DNA of 64,000 nt from Mycolicibacterium iranicum (GTDB lineage Bacteria; Actinomycetota; Actinomycetes; Mycobacteriales; Mycobacteriaceae): positions 186,001-250,000 of the forward strand of contig NZ_LQPC01000065.1 of assembly GCF_002101705.1 (NCBI RefSeq). Reading direction: 5' to 3'. The position numbers and the translations under genes were made by a program. Of the stretch, positions 32,763 through 42,108 are shown in pieces. The notes under the pieces are model-generated. The model saw nothing but the letters and a program-made list of their open reading frames with translations. It ran no database searches and was not told where the DNA came from. Numbering within the stretch: the stretch's first letter is position 1; every line of letters begins with the position of its first letter.

Positions 32763-35696
32763 ATGATGCGCGTGAGCAGCAACCTGCGCAGGTTCCGCTG
32801 GGCAGTGTTCGCGGTCTGGCTGTTGCTACTGGTGCCCTCGGTGTATCTGGCCATGAACCAGAGCGGCAACCTCACCGGCGGCGGCTTCGAGGTTGCGGGC
32901 TCGCAATCGCTGTACGTGCAGCGTCAACTCGAGGCACAGTTCCCCGACCAGGGTGCGTCCCCGCTGGCGCTCGTCGCCTCGCCGCGCGCGGATGCGTCGT
33001 TCGAGGACATGAACCAGGCCGTCGCGCGCTTGGAGCGGCTGGCCGCCGAGGTGCCCAGCGTCACCGTGATGCCGAACCCGGCCCAGCCGCCGCCGCAACC
33101 CGACCGCCCCTACGTCATCACTCTGCAACTGGGTTTCGAGAACACCGGCGCGGTCGACATCGCCAAGCAGCTGCGCGAGAAGGTCGGTGTCAACGGTGAA
33201 GAACCGGGCGAGCTGGAGAACGGCAAGGTCCGCCTCTACGTCATCGGCCAGGGCGCGCTCGGCGCCGCCGCGACGGAGGCCACCAAGCACGACATCGCCC
33301 AGGCCGAGAAGTGGAACTTCCCGATCGTCCTGATCATCCTGCTCGCGGTGTTCGGCTCGCTGGCCGCCGCGGCGATGCCGCTGCTGCTGGGCATCTGCAC
33401 CGTCGTCGTGACCATGGGCGTGGTCTTCGTCCTGTCGATGTACATGACGATGTCGGTGTTCGTGACGTCGACGGTGTCAATGTTCGGCATCGCCGTCGCG
33501 ATCGACTACTCGCTGTTCATCCTGATGAGGTTCCGGGAGGAACTGCGCGCCGGCCGGGAACCCGAGGACGCCGCCGACGCCGCGATGGCGACGTCCGGCC
33601 TCGCGGTGGTGATGTCGGGGCTGACGGTCATCGCGTCGGTCACCGGCATCTACCTGATCAACACACCGGTCCTTCAGTCGATGGCCACAGGCGCGATCCT
33701 GGCCGTCGCCATCGCGGTTCTGACGTCGACGACGCTGACGCCCGCGGTGCTGGCCACCTTCGGCAGACGAGCGGCCAAACGGTCGTCGTATCTGCACTGG
33801 GGCCGCGGCGTCGAGGCGACGCAGTCGAAGTTCTGGACACGCTGGACCGGCTGGGTGATGCGCAGGCCGTGGGTGTCAGCGCTGGCCGCCGCGGCGCTGC
33901 TGCTGACGTTCGCAGCGCCCGCGTTCTCGATGATGCTGGGCAACAGCATGCAGCGGCAGTTCGATGCCACCCACGAGATCCGCGGCGGCGTGAACGCCGC
34001 AGCCGAGGCGCTGGGCCCCGGTGCGCTGGGACCGGTCCGGGTCCTCGTGACGTTCCCCGACGGCAACGCCGCGTCCGCACCCGCCAAAGAGCCCCTGCTG
34101 CAGGCGCTGAGACAGAAGATGTCCGAGGCGCCCAACACGGTCTCGGTGTCGCCGCCGGTGTTCGGGACCGACTACCGCAGCGCCCTGCTCTCGGCGGTCC
34201 TGTCGGTCGATCCCGAGGACATGGGGGCGCGCGACACCATCGACTGGCTGCGCGAGCAGCTGCCACCGGTCGCCGGTGACGGGGCCCGCATCTCCGTCGG
34301 CGGGCCGACCGCGCTGATCAAGGACTTCGACGACCGGGTCTCCGAAACCCAGCCGCTGGTGTTCGCGTTCGTCGCGCTGATCGCGTTCGTGATGTTGCTG
34401 GTCTCGATCCGCTCGGTGTTCCTGGCGTTCAAGGGCGTCCTGATGACGGTGCTGTCGGTGGCCGCCGCATACGGCTCGCTGGTGGTGGTGTTCCAGTGGG
34501 GCTGGCTGCAGGACCTGGGCTTCGAGAAGATCTCGTCGCTGGACAGCACGATCCCCCCGCTGGTGCTGGCGCTGACATTCGGCCTGTCCATGGACTACGA
34601 GATCTTCCTGCTGACCCGGATCCGGGAGCGCTTCCTGCAGACCGGCAACACCCGTGACGCAGTCGCCTACGGCGTGTCGACCAGCGCCCGCACCATCACG
34701 AGCGCGGCACTGATCATGATCGCGGTGTTCATCGGCTTCGCGTTCGCGGGCATGCCGCTGGTCGCCCAGCTCGGGGTGGCGTGCGCGGTGGCGATCGCGG
34801 TGGACGCCACGGTGGTCCGCCTGGTGCTGGTGCCCGCGCTGATGGCGATGTTCGACGAATGGAACTGGTGGCTGCCGCGCTGGCTGGACCGCATCCTGCC
34901 GTCGGTCGACTTCGAGAAGCCGCTGCCCAAGGCAGACATCGGCGACCTCGTCATCATTCCCGACGACATCTCGGCGCTGGCGCCCTCCGGCTCCGATCTC
35001 CGCACCGTGGTGAAGTCCGCCGCCAAGTTCAAAACCCTTGCGCCGCAAGCGATCACCGTCGCTGATCCACTCGCGTTCAGCGGCTGCCCGCCGTATCACA
35101 AGATGACCGGCACCCGCGTCGGGCGCGACGAACGCGTCACGGCCGCGGTGACAAACCGGGCGCACGGCAAGACCGTCGCGGTCAAGCTGCCCAAGCATCC
35201 GGTGACGATGTGGCGGGGCAGGCTCGACGTTGCGCTCGACGCGCTGGCGGTCGAGCGTGCCGCTCCCGACAACGGCCGCATCGAGCGGATCGCACCGATG
35301 GAGACCACCAACGTGCTGCTGCCCACCGGTGACCGGCTTCAGATCCCGACCGGAGCCGAGACGCTGCGGCTGAAGAGTTTCCTGATCATGGAGCGCAACG
35401 TCGCGCACGATTACACCGATTTCGCCGAGCTGGTGGATTCGATGGACACCAACACCGCGGCAGAAGTGCTGGCAGGCATGGACCGGTACTACGCTGGACC
35501 ATCGGCGCGCGGGCCGCGGGCGACCGCCCATCAGGGACACTGGGTGGCAACACAGCTGGTGCGCCGACTGGCCGAGCCCGCGCCGTCTGACGGACCGGAC
35601 ATCGCGGCGGCCGGAGCAGACGGAGAGACCGAATGGGCCAGGGTGAGGCAGCGCTGCCTCTCGGTTGCGGTGGCGATGCTGGACGAAGCGAGGTGA
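32763..35696 (+). CDS. mmpL11: MmpL11 lipid/heme transporter (RND superfamily)
   Basis: A 977-residue MmpL protein that exports mycolic-acid wax esters and long-chain triacylglycerols and has been linked to heme uptake. It has NLTGGGFEVAGSQSL after TM1, the proton-relay pairs in IAVAIDYSLF and GLSMDYEIF, and a long cytosolic C-terminal domain (from about 740) ending SVAVAMLDEAR. ATG ATG at 32763 starts MMRVSSNLRR as in M. tuberculosis; the open frame reaches 102 bases further upstream without homology. It shows no insertion of the kind seen in MmpL3 here. The Rv0201c-type gene overlaps its stop. Confidence 0.95.
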   Translation: MMRVSSNLRRFRWAVFAVWLLLLVPSVYLAMNQSGNLTGGGFEVAGSQSLYVQRQLEAQFPDQGASPLALVASPRADASFEDMNQAVARLERLAAEVPSVTVMPNPAQPPPQPDRPYVITLQLGFENTGAVDIAKQLREKVGVNGEEPGELENGKVRLYVIGQGALGAAATEATKHDIAQAEKWNFPIVLIILLAVFGSLAAAAMPLLLGICTVVVTMGVVFVLSMYMTMSVFVTSTVSMFGIAVAIDYSLFILMRFREELRAGREPEDAADAAMATSGLAVVMSGLTVIASVTGIYLINTPVLQSMATGAILAVAIAVLTSTTLTPAVLATFGRRAAKRSSYLHWGRGVEATQSKFWTRWTGWVMRRPWVSALAAAALLLTFAAPAFSMMLGNSMQRQFDATHEIRGGVNAAAEALGPGALGPVRVLVTFPDGNAASAPAKEPLLQALRQKMSEAPNTVSVSPPVFGTDYRSALLSAVLSVDPEDMGARDTIDWLREQLPPVAGDGARISVGGPTALIKDFDDRVSETQPLVFAFVALIAFVMLLVSIRSVFLAFKGVLMTVLSVAAAYGSLVVVFQWGWLQDLGFEKISSLDSTIPPLVLALTFGLSMDYEIFLLTRIRERFLQTGNTRDAVAYGVSTSARTITSAALIMIAVFIGFAFAGMPLVAQLGVACAVAIAVDATVVRLVLVPALMAMFDEWNWWLPRWLDRILPSVDFEKPLPKADIGDLVIIPDDISALAPSGSDLRTVVKSAAKFKTLAPQAITVADPLAFSGCPPYHKMTGTRVGRDERVTAAVTNRAHGKTVAVKLPKHPVTMWRGRLDVALDALAVERAAPDNGRIERIAPMETTNVLLPTGDRLQIPTGAETLRLKSFLIMERNVAHDYTDFAELVDSMDTNTAAEVLAGMDRYYAGPSARGPRATAHQGHWVATQLVRRLAEPAPSDGPDIAAAGADGETEWARVRQRCLSVAVAMLDEAR

Positions 35697-36208
35697 CCTC
35701 GAACTTGACCAAGCCCCCTGAGATTCGAGGGGCTGCGGACGCTTCGACGCGCAGTCGCGCCGTGCCCCCTTCCGTCGACAACCGACCGGTGGAGTTCTGG
35801 CCGACCGCTGCGATCCGGGCGGCGCTGGAGAGCGACGACCTCAATGTGTGGCAGCGCATCGTCGTGGCGATCAAGCGCGATCCCTACGGGAGGACCGCAC
35901 GTCAGGTCGAGGAAGTGCTGGAGACCGCCCGCCCTTACGGGGTGTCGCGAGCCATGTCGGAGGTGCTGATCCGCACCCGTGAGCACCTCGAGGCCAACGA
36001 GTGCGCCGAGGTGGCCCGCCACGTCCACCTGTTGTTGGAGCGCTCAGGTCTGGGCGAGCAGGAGTTCGCCTCACGCATCGGCGTGCCCGCCGAGCAGTTC
36101 GCCGCCTACCTGCGCGGCAGCGAGAGCCCCGCGGCATCGCTGATGATCCGCATGGGCCGGCTCTCCGACCGCTTCGCCAAGATGCGTTCCCAGCGCAACC
36201 GCGACTAG
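35693..36208 (+). CDS. Conserved protein with XRE-like helix-turn-helix, Rv0201c type
   Basis: A 171-residue soluble protein without signal. The central part VEFWPTAAIRAALES and IKRDPYGRTARQVEEVLE is conserved in mycobacteria. The C-terminal half LLERSGLGEQEFASRIGVPAEQF resembles an XRE helix-turn-helix, so it may bind DNA. GTG 35693 overlaps the mmpL11 stop (GTGA), so the two are translated together. It is the Rv0201c counterpart in position. The role is unknown. Confidence 0.75.
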   Translation: MTSNLTKPPEIRGAADASTRSRAVPPSVDNRPVEFWPTAAIRAALESDDLNVWQRIVVAIKRDPYGRTARQVEEVLETARPYGVSRAMSEVLIRTREHLEANECAEVARHVHLLLERSGLGEQEFASRIGVPAEQFAAYLRGSESPAASLMIRMGRLSDRFAKMRSQRNRD

Positions 36209-36211
36209 ATC

Positions 36212-36883
36212 GTGGCCCATCTGCTGATCCCTGGTGCGGGCGGCAGCGCCTGGTACTGGCACCGCGTCGTCCCCCTTCTGGAACAGGCCGGGTTGGCGGT
36301 TATCGCTGTCGACCTGCCCGCCGACGACCCCGAAGCCGACCTGCTGACCTACGCCGACGTCGCGTCCGTCGCGGCGATGGACGCCGACGGGCCGCTGACG
36401 ATCGTCGCGCAGTCGCTGGGCGCCATGACGGCGCCGATCGTGGCCGAGCGGCTGCCGACAGCGTCGTTGATCCTGCTCAACCCGATGGTCCCGGCTCCCG
36501 GGGAGGCGCCGGGCAACTGGTGGGTCAACACCGGGCAGAAGGAGGCGCAGATGGACTACTTCCGCGAGATCGGGATCGGCAGAGACGAATTCGACGCCGT
36601 GGAGGACTTCTTCCACGACGTGCCCGCTGAGGTGCGCGACACCGCGCTGAGCCGATCGGAGCCCGAGCAGTCGGACGGGCCGTTCATCGAGCCGTGGCCG
36701 CTGCCCGACTGGCCGGCAGTGCCCACGCGCGTGCTCGCGGGCAGCGAGGACCGGCTGTTTCCGCTGGAGTTCCAGCGGCGGGTGGTCCGCGATCGTCTTG
36801 GGCTGGAGGTCGAGGTGGTCCCCGGCGGGCATCTAGCGGCGCTCAGCCACCCCGAGGCCATCGCGGCAGCGCTACTGGACTAG
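36212..36883 (+). CDS. Small alpha/beta hydrolase
   Basis: A 223-residue alpha/beta hydrolase. The N-terminal LLIPGAGGSAWYWHRVVPLL forms the oxyanion strand, VAQSLGAM is the nucleophile elbow, SEDRLFP the acid loop and VPGGHLAALSHPE the catalytic His. It resembles esterases of the salicylate-esterase/hydroxynitrile-lyase group. GTG 36212 follows the previous stop by 3 bases, extending the mmpL11 operon. The substrate is unknown. Confidence 0.8.
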   Translation: MAHLLIPGAGGSAWYWHRVVPLLEQAGLAVIAVDLPADDPEADLLTYADVASVAAMDADGPLTIVAQSLGAMTAPIVAERLPTASLILLNPMVPAPGEAPGNWWVNTGQKEAQMDYFREIGIGRDEFDAVEDFFHDVPAEVRDTALSRSEPEQSDGPFIEPWPLPDWPAVPTRVLAGSEDRLFPLEFQRRVVRDRLGLEVEVVPGGHLAALSHPEAIAAALLD

Positions 36884-36913
36884 CCGCCGCCCATCGATCA
36901 CAGCCCTGGCTTC

Positions 36914-37675
36914 TCACTCGTGAAAACGCAGGCTGAGCACGTGCCCGGTCACGAGCCCGTCGCCGAGCAGTCGGCCCATCTCGTCGGATTGTTCCTCGGC
37001 CAGTTGCCACGGCCGCTTGTGCCCGTGCCTGCGTTGCAGAGCTTCCTCGACGGCGTCCATCTTCGACTGCCACTGTTCGGGGATTTCCGTCAGGTCGGCG
37101 GTTTTCACCCTGCTCGCGATGGTCAGCCCGGCGTCGAAGAGAAGCTGCTGCAGCGAAGCCTCGGTCGGGAAGCGGTTGCCCTCGGGCTGATCCTGCGGTG
37201 ACAGCTGCTCCTCGGCGAGGAACACGAGGAGCCCGATACGCCCGGGAGCCCGTACCACGCGCCGCAACTCGGTGAGCAGACCCGACTGATCCGGCACGGT
37301 GCACAGCACGCCGAGAGACCATGCGGCGTCGAAGATGTCGTCGCCGAACGGCAGCTTCGACGCGCTGGCCTGCGCCGCGGGCCACCCGAACAGTGATCGG
37401 GCCGCCCGGCACGCGCCGCCCTCGGGGTCGACCAGCACGGGTTCGACAGCGCGCTGCTGGACGGCGTACGCCGCAGGACCGCCGACCCCGGCGCCGCAGT
37501 CCAGGAACGACTCCCCGGCCCCGAGTGCGAGTTCGTCGACGAGCCAGTCAAGTGCGGCCGGGTTGCCGCTGCCGCGACAGCCCGCCGGGGTGTAGAAGTC
37601 CGGGCCGAGGTCTCGGGCCACCTCCGCGGTCCATTCGGCGACGGTGTCGAACTCGGCCGACATCGCCTCACCCAT
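36914..37675 (-). CDS. SAM-dependent methyltransferase
   Basis: A class I methyltransferase of about 253 residues. FLDCGAGVGGPAAYAV is the SAM-binding motif I, LVDPEGGACRAA motif II, and AWSLGVLCTVPDQSGLL motif III/IV. ATG 37675 overlaps the stop of the MTHFR-like gene upstream (ATGGGTGA), and a second ATG at 37663 is possible. The overlap with a folate-type one-carbon gene suggests they act together, though the methyl acceptor is unknown. Confidence 0.8.
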   Translation of the reverse strand: MGEAMSAEFDTVAEWTAEVARDLGPDFYTPAGCRGSGNPAALDWLVDELALGAGESFLDCGAGVGGPAAYAVQQRAVEPVLVDPEGGACRAARSLFGWPAAQASASKLPFGDDIFDAAWSLGVLCTVPDQSGLLTELRRVVRAPGRIGLLVFLAEEQLSPQDQPEGNRFPTEASLQQLLFDAGLTIASRVKTADLTEIPEQWQSKMDAVEEALQRRHGHKRPWQLAEEQSDEMGRLLGDGLVTGHVLSLRFHE

Positions 37676-38660
37676 TGCTTCGCACCCACTCTCGAATACG
37701 TTGTCCCACTTCGGCCTTGATCTCCGCCCCGACCCGGGTGCCCGCACCCGAGGCCAGACCGGAAATGTTGACGCCGACCACCCCGTCGATGCCGAGCAGG
37801 GCCCGGGCTTCGTCCACCGCCGCCGAGATGCCGGCCTCGCGCGGATCGGGTGCGGTCAGGATCGAGCGCACCACCGCGTCATCGAGGGCCAGGCCCGGAA
37901 GTCCCTGCAGTGCCGCGGCGGAGGCCTCGTCGGTCAGCACCGCGACCGCCGCGAGCACCGGAATCGTCAGACCGGCCTCGCGGGCGGCAGCCATGAACTG
38001 CGCGACCATCGCCGGGGTCGACACATGGTTCAGGACGGCCACGCCGGCGCCTGCCCGCTGCTTGTGCACCAGTCGCTGCGGTCGCTGCGAAACCGGCGGG
38101 GCCGTGGGGGTTTCGGGAACCGCGGTCGTCATCGCCAGTGACGCGGCCAGCGACACCAGTCGTGGCCCGTCGAGGTCGAAAGTCTGCGTCACGTCGGGGC
38201 GCACGTCGTAGGCGCGCCCGTCGCCGGTCACGCACAGCACCGTCTGTACCCCGACGAGTTGCAGTCCGCGCAATTCCTGTTCGAGCACCACCCGGTTGCG
38301 GTCCCGGCACGACAGCGTGATCCACGGTTCGACACCGCTGTCGAGCAGCGTGCTCGCCGTCAGGACCGGTGGGAAGTCGGGGCGGTTCTGATGTTCGCCG
38401 ACCAGCACCGCGTCGCACGTTCCGGAGAGGGCCGCGGCCGTCGCGGTCATGTCGTCCAGGTCGAAAGGGAGGCTACTGAAGTCGGTGAGGACCAACGGGG
38501 CGCTCACGGCGCGCGGCTCGGGGATCAGACCTTCCCAGGGGACGACGTCGGGGAACACGCACGGCCCGGCCCGCATCTCACATTGCCCGTCGGGTCGAAC
38601 CCCACCGCACGGGCCGAACTGCATGCGCTTCGGGCAGTCCAGCGTGCAAACCTGCGTCAA
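37668..38660 (-). CDS. Methylenetetrahydrofolate-reductase-like protein with N-terminal cysteine domain
   Basis: A 330-residue protein. The first 50 residues hold the cysteine cluster VCTLDCPKRMQFGPCGG then GQCEM and GPC, the hallmark of the MTHFR_C domain. That domain is normally found at the C-terminus of, or separate from, methylenetetrahydrofolate reductase and probably binds zinc or an Fe-S cluster. The rest resembles an MTHFR-type TIM barrel (VLCVTGDGRAYDV, then HVSTPAMVAQF, then GVVGVNISG). I chose TTG 38660, which has GGGAAGGGG about 7 bases upstream; a GTG at 38705 is open but too close to its own GGGA. It is followed by an overlapping methyltransferase gene. Confidence 0.7.
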   Translation of the reverse strand: MTQVCTLDCPKRMQFGPCGGVRPDGQCEMRAGPCVFPDVVPWEGLIPEPRAVSAPLVLTDFSSLPFDLDDMTATAAALSGTCDAVLVGEHQNRPDFPPVLTASTLLDSGVEPWITLSCRDRNRVVLEQELRGLQLVGVQTVLCVTGDGRAYDVRPDVTQTFDLDGPRLVSLAASLAMTTAVPETPTAPPVSQRPQRLVHKQRAGAGVAVLNHVSTPAMVAQFMAAAREAGLTIPVLAAVAVLTDEASAAALQGLPGLALDDAVVRSILTAPDPREAGISAAVDEARALLGIDGVVGVNISGLASGAGTRVGAEIKAEVGQRIREWVRSNG

Positions 38661-38749
38661 GGCAGCACCCCTTCCCTCCAACGTCTGGCCCAAGGGTGTT
38701 CCCACTCCCGGCCGGTTTAGTCCCGGCGGGCCGGAGCGTGGCTGGGTGG

Positions 38750-39439
38750 TCAGCGGGAGTGGATCGGCGAGACGTCTTCGACAACCCAGCGGCCGTCGGT
38801 CTTCGACAGCGCGACCCGCAGCGCGAGCACCGCGGTGTCGGGCCGCTTCCCGGGCGAAGACTGCGTGCCGCGCAGGATGACCGCCACACTGGCCGCGTCG
38901 GGACCGATGGCCTCGACGCCCGCCGATACCGTGCTGGCCTGGGCCGATACGTTTCGGCTGCCCAAATCCTTTGCCACCGCCGCGAACTCATTCTTGAACC
39001 GCTCGGCGCTGGCAGGCGACATCATGCCCGCGGCGCGGTCGATCGACGAGGTCGGGTTTTGCGGCGTGAACGTCGCGGAGGCCTCCGCGACGCTGCTCGC
39101 GATGCCGGTCACCTCGGCGCTGTCGGCGTTGAGCGTGCGGTCGGGGACCGTCCACTTCACGTAGCCGACGACCGCCGCAGCCACCAGCGCAGCCGTGGCC
39201 GTCCCGACGACCGCCAGCCGCAGCCCGGGTCCGTCGTCGTCGGTGCCGACCGTGACGGCGTCGCGACGTGCGAGCGCGAAGTTCACCACGACGCCTTCGA
39301 CGACGAGGACGCAGAGCACCGAGCAGACCGACACCCACCACAGCGGCCAGGCCAGGGCAATGCCGATGTACACCAGCGCGAGCACCGCCGCGAGCGGCGC
39401 CAGCACATCGAATGCGAGGACGCGCAGCCGATTCCTCAT
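38750..39439 (-). CDS. Mce-associated membrane protein, Rv0200 type
   Basis: A 229-residue protein, the length I recall for Rv0200. Two hydrophobic segments (about 13-50) and a third (about 75-95) anchor an outer domain with ATFTPQNPTSSIDRAAGMM and DGRWVVEDVSPIHSR. Such Mce-associated proteins have an NTF2-like outer domain and are thought to help assemble or stabilise Mce lipid importers. ATG 39439 overlaps the stop of the next Mce-associated gene by 4 bases. Confidence 0.75.
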   Translation of the reverse strand: MRNRLRVLAFDVLAPLAAVLALVYIGIALAWPLWWVSVCSVLCVLVVEGVVVNFALARRDAVTVGTDDDGPGLRLAVVGTATAALVAAAVVGYVKWTVPDRTLNADSAEVTGIASSVAEASATFTPQNPTSSIDRAAGMMSPASAERFKNEFAAVAKDLGSRNVSAQASTVSAGVEAIGPDAASVAVILRGTQSSPGKRPDTAVLALRVALSKTDGRWVVEDVSPIHSR

Positions 39440-40032
39440 CGGATGGGCTCCAACCGCGAGATGAGCAGCTTGCCGTCGACGTCGGTGACGTCCAACCGCA
39501 GCGTCCAGCGCACCGTCTGAGGCTCTTCGGTGCCGGAGTTCTCGCTCAGAGAGGTCGCGATCACCATGACGGTGTCGGTGCGCGACGAGAAGCCGGCCAG
39601 ATCCGCCTCGGGCGGCGGTTGAGCGCCGGGCTGGTCGTGGTGGATGGTCTCGATCGCCACGGAGTCGACCTGGCCGGTGGTCGTCGACTGCAGGGTCTGA
39701 ACCAGCCTGCGGAAGGGCTCCACGCTGGTCTCGAAGTCCGCGTTGAGCTGCCCGACGGTGCCCTCGTGGAGCTTGGCCATGTCGGCGTCGACGGTGTCTT
39801 TGTTCATGTTGATCAGGACGCCCGTCCACTCCGCGGCCACCTGCAGCACCTGGGTGCGGTATCGGAGTTCGGCGGTCTCGTCCCGGTGCCCGGACCACAC
39901 CATGGCCGCCAGCACGACGGCGATGAGCGCCACCACCCCCAGCACGGCCGAAGCGACGCCGAAGCCTGTGAAGACCCCGTGGACGCCGCCACCACGCGGT
40001 TCGTGCTCGGGGACCTGCTCGTCGTCGGGCAT
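39436..40032 (-). CDS. Mce-associated membrane protein, Rv0199 type
   Basis: A 198-residue protein with one N-terminal membrane helix (VASAVLGVVALIAVVLAAMVW) and an outer domain, the usual Mce-associated layout. ATG 40032 is used. It overlaps its downstream partner by 4 bases and is divergent from zmp1, with only 40 bases between the starts, as in the Rv0198c-Rv0200 region. The function is inferred from family and neighbours. Confidence 0.75.
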   Translation of the reverse strand: MPDDEQVPEHEPRGGGVHGVFTGFGVASAVLGVVALIAVVLAAMVWSGHRDETAELRYRTQVLQVAAEWTGVLINMNKDTVDADMAKLHEGTVGQLNADFETSVEPFRRLVQTLQSTTTGQVDSVAIETIHHDQPGAQPPPEADLAGFSSRTDTVMVIATSLSENSGTEEPQTVRWTLRLDVTDVDGKLLISRLEPIR

Positions 40033-40072
40033 GCGCGTGAGGGTACCTGGACGTTTCTGGCACGCTGGTGGG

Positions 40073-42070
40073 GTGACGTTAGAAGCTTCCCCGAATCTCC
40101 AGTCCGGCATCGACCTGCGCTACGTCGACGCCGATGTCCGCCCACAGGACGACCTGTTCGGTCACGTCAACGGCCGCTGGCTGCGCGAATACCAGATCCC
40201 CGGCGACCGGGCCACCGACGGTGCCTTCCGCACGCTCTACGACCGCGCCGAGGAGCAGATCCGCGATCTGATCACCGAAGCGGCTGACGCCAACGCTGCT
40301 GAAGGAACCGACGAGCAGCGCATCGGCGACCTGTATGCGAGCTTCATGGACGAGCAGACGGTGCGCGCGCGTGGCCTGCAGCCACTGCTCGACGAACTGG
40401 CCGCGATCGACGCCGCCGACTCGCGCGACGCCCTGGCCGGGGTGCTCGGCTCGCTCCAGCGCAGCGGTATCGGCGGTGGCACCGGCCTCTACGTCGACAC
40501 CGACTCGAAGGACTCGACGCGCTACCTGCTGCACCTGAGTCAGTCAGGGATCGGCCTTCCCGACGAGTCCTACTTCCGCGACGAGCAGCACGCCGAGATC
40601 CTGGCCGCCTACCCCGGGCACATCGCGGCGATGTTCGCGCTGGTGTACGGCGGCGATCACGCGCAGACGGCGACGAAGATCGTCGCGCTGGAGACCAAGA
40701 TCGCGGCCGCACACTGGGATGTCGTGAAGCGCCGCGACGCCGATCTGACCTACAACCTGCGGACGTTCGCCGAGGTCGTCGACGAGGCACCGGGCTTCAA
40801 CTGGCAGGGCTGGCTGGGCGGGCTCGGTGCTGACCTCTCCGGGGGCCGGAGCGGGCCGTCCGAAGTCGTTGTGCGCCAGCCCGATTACCTGACCTCCTTT
40901 GCCGCCCTGTGGGCCGACGAAGACCTGGAGGACTGGAAGAACTGGCTGCGATGGCGCGTCATTCACGGCAGGACGTTCCTGCTGACCGACGAGCTCATCG
41001 CCGAGGACTTCGCGTTCTACGGCAAGTTACTGTCGGGCACGGAGGAGATCCGCGAGCGCTGGAAGCGGGGCGTCTCGGTCACCGAAAGCCTGATGGGTGA
41101 GGCGCTGGGCCGCCTCTACGTCGAGCGTCACTTCCCGCCGCAGGCCAAGGCGCGGATGGACGAACTGGTCGCCAACCTGCGTGAGGCGTACCGCGTCAGC
41201 ATCAACACGCTGGACTGGATGACCCCGCAGACGCGCGAGAAGGCGCTGGCCAAGCTCGACAAGTTCACGCCGAAGATCGGCTATCCGAACAAGTGGCGGG
41301 ACTATTCGTCGCTGGTGATCAAGCGTGACGACCTGTACGGAAACTACCGGCGCGGCTATGAATTGGAGTACGACCGCGATCTCGCCAAGTTGGGCGGACC
41401 GGTGGACCGTGACGAGTGGTTCATGACGCCGCAGACGGTCAACGCCTACTACAACCCGGGCATGAACGAGATCGTGTTCCCCGCCGCGATCCTGCAGCCT
41501 CCGTTCTTCGACGCCGACGCCGACGACGCCGCGAACTACGGCGGCATCGGTGCGGTCATCGGTCACGAGATCGGCCACGGTTTCGACGATCAGGGCGCCA
41601 AGTACGACGGTGACGGCAACTTGGTGGACTGGTGGACCGACGACGACCGGGCCGAGTTCGGTTTGCGAACAAAGGCTTTGATCGAACAGTACGAGCAGTT
41701 CACGCCGCGCGGACTCGATCCTGCCCATCATGTGAACGGGGCCTTCACGGTCGGCGAGAACATCGGAGATCTGGGCGGGCTGTCGATTGCGTTGCTGGCC
41801 TACAAGCTTTCGCTCGACGGCGCGGAGGCGCCGGTGATCGACGGGTTGACCGGCGAGCAGCGGGTGTTCTTCGGCTGGGCGCAGGTGTGGCGTACGAAAT
41901 CCCGTGAGGCCGAAGCGATTCGGCGCCTCGCGGTAGACCCGCACTCACCTGCGGAGTTCCGCTGCAACGGGGTGGTCCGCAACATGGACGCGTTCTACGA
42001 TGCGTTCGGGGTCAGCGCCGACGACGAGCTGTACTTGGAGCCGGATCGTCGCGTGCACATCTGGAATTGA
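40073..42070 (+). CDS. zmp1: Zmp1, M13 (neprilysin-like) zinc metalloprotease
   Basis: A 665-residue M13 peptidase. VIGHEIGHGFDDQGAKYD holds the HExxH zinc site, GENIGDLGGLSIAL the third ligand Glu and Asp, and NAYYNPGMNEIVFPA the substrate-strand motif. WWTDDDRAEF and FRCNGVVRNMDAFYDAF complete the family. In M. tuberculosis Zmp1 is secreted without a clear signal peptide and affects phagosome maturation. Start GTG 40073 gives an N-terminus like that protein; the frame is open far upstream but overlaps the divergent gene. Confidence 0.95.
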   Translation: MTLEASPNLQSGIDLRYVDADVRPQDDLFGHVNGRWLREYQIPGDRATDGAFRTLYDRAEEQIRDLITEAADANAAEGTDEQRIGDLYASFMDEQTVRARGLQPLLDELAAIDAADSRDALAGVLGSLQRSGIGGGTGLYVDTDSKDSTRYLLHLSQSGIGLPDESYFRDEQHAEILAAYPGHIAAMFALVYGGDHAQTATKIVALETKIAAAHWDVVKRRDADLTYNLRTFAEVVDEAPGFNWQGWLGGLGADLSGGRSGPSEVVVRQPDYLTSFAALWADEDLEDWKNWLRWRVIHGRTFLLTDELIAEDFAFYGKLLSGTEEIRERWKRGVSVTESLMGEALGRLYVERHFPPQAKARMDELVANLREAYRVSINTLDWMTPQTREKALAKLDKFTPKIGYPNKWRDYSSLVIKRDDLYGNYRRGYELEYDRDLAKLGGPVDRDEWFMTPQTVNAYYNPGMNEIVFPAAILQPPFFDADADDAANYGGIGAVIGHEIGHGFDDQGAKYDGDGNLVDWWTDDDRAEFGLRTKALIEQYEQFTPRGLDPAHHVNGAFTVGENIGDLGGLSIALLAYKLSLDGAEAPVIDGLTGEQRVFFGWAQVWRTKSREAEAIRRLAVDPHSPAEFRCNGVVRNMDAFYDAFGVSADDELYLEPDRRVHIWN

Positions 42071-42108
42071 TGCGCTGAGCGCCGGAGATCACGCCGGCAG
42101 GAAGTAGA

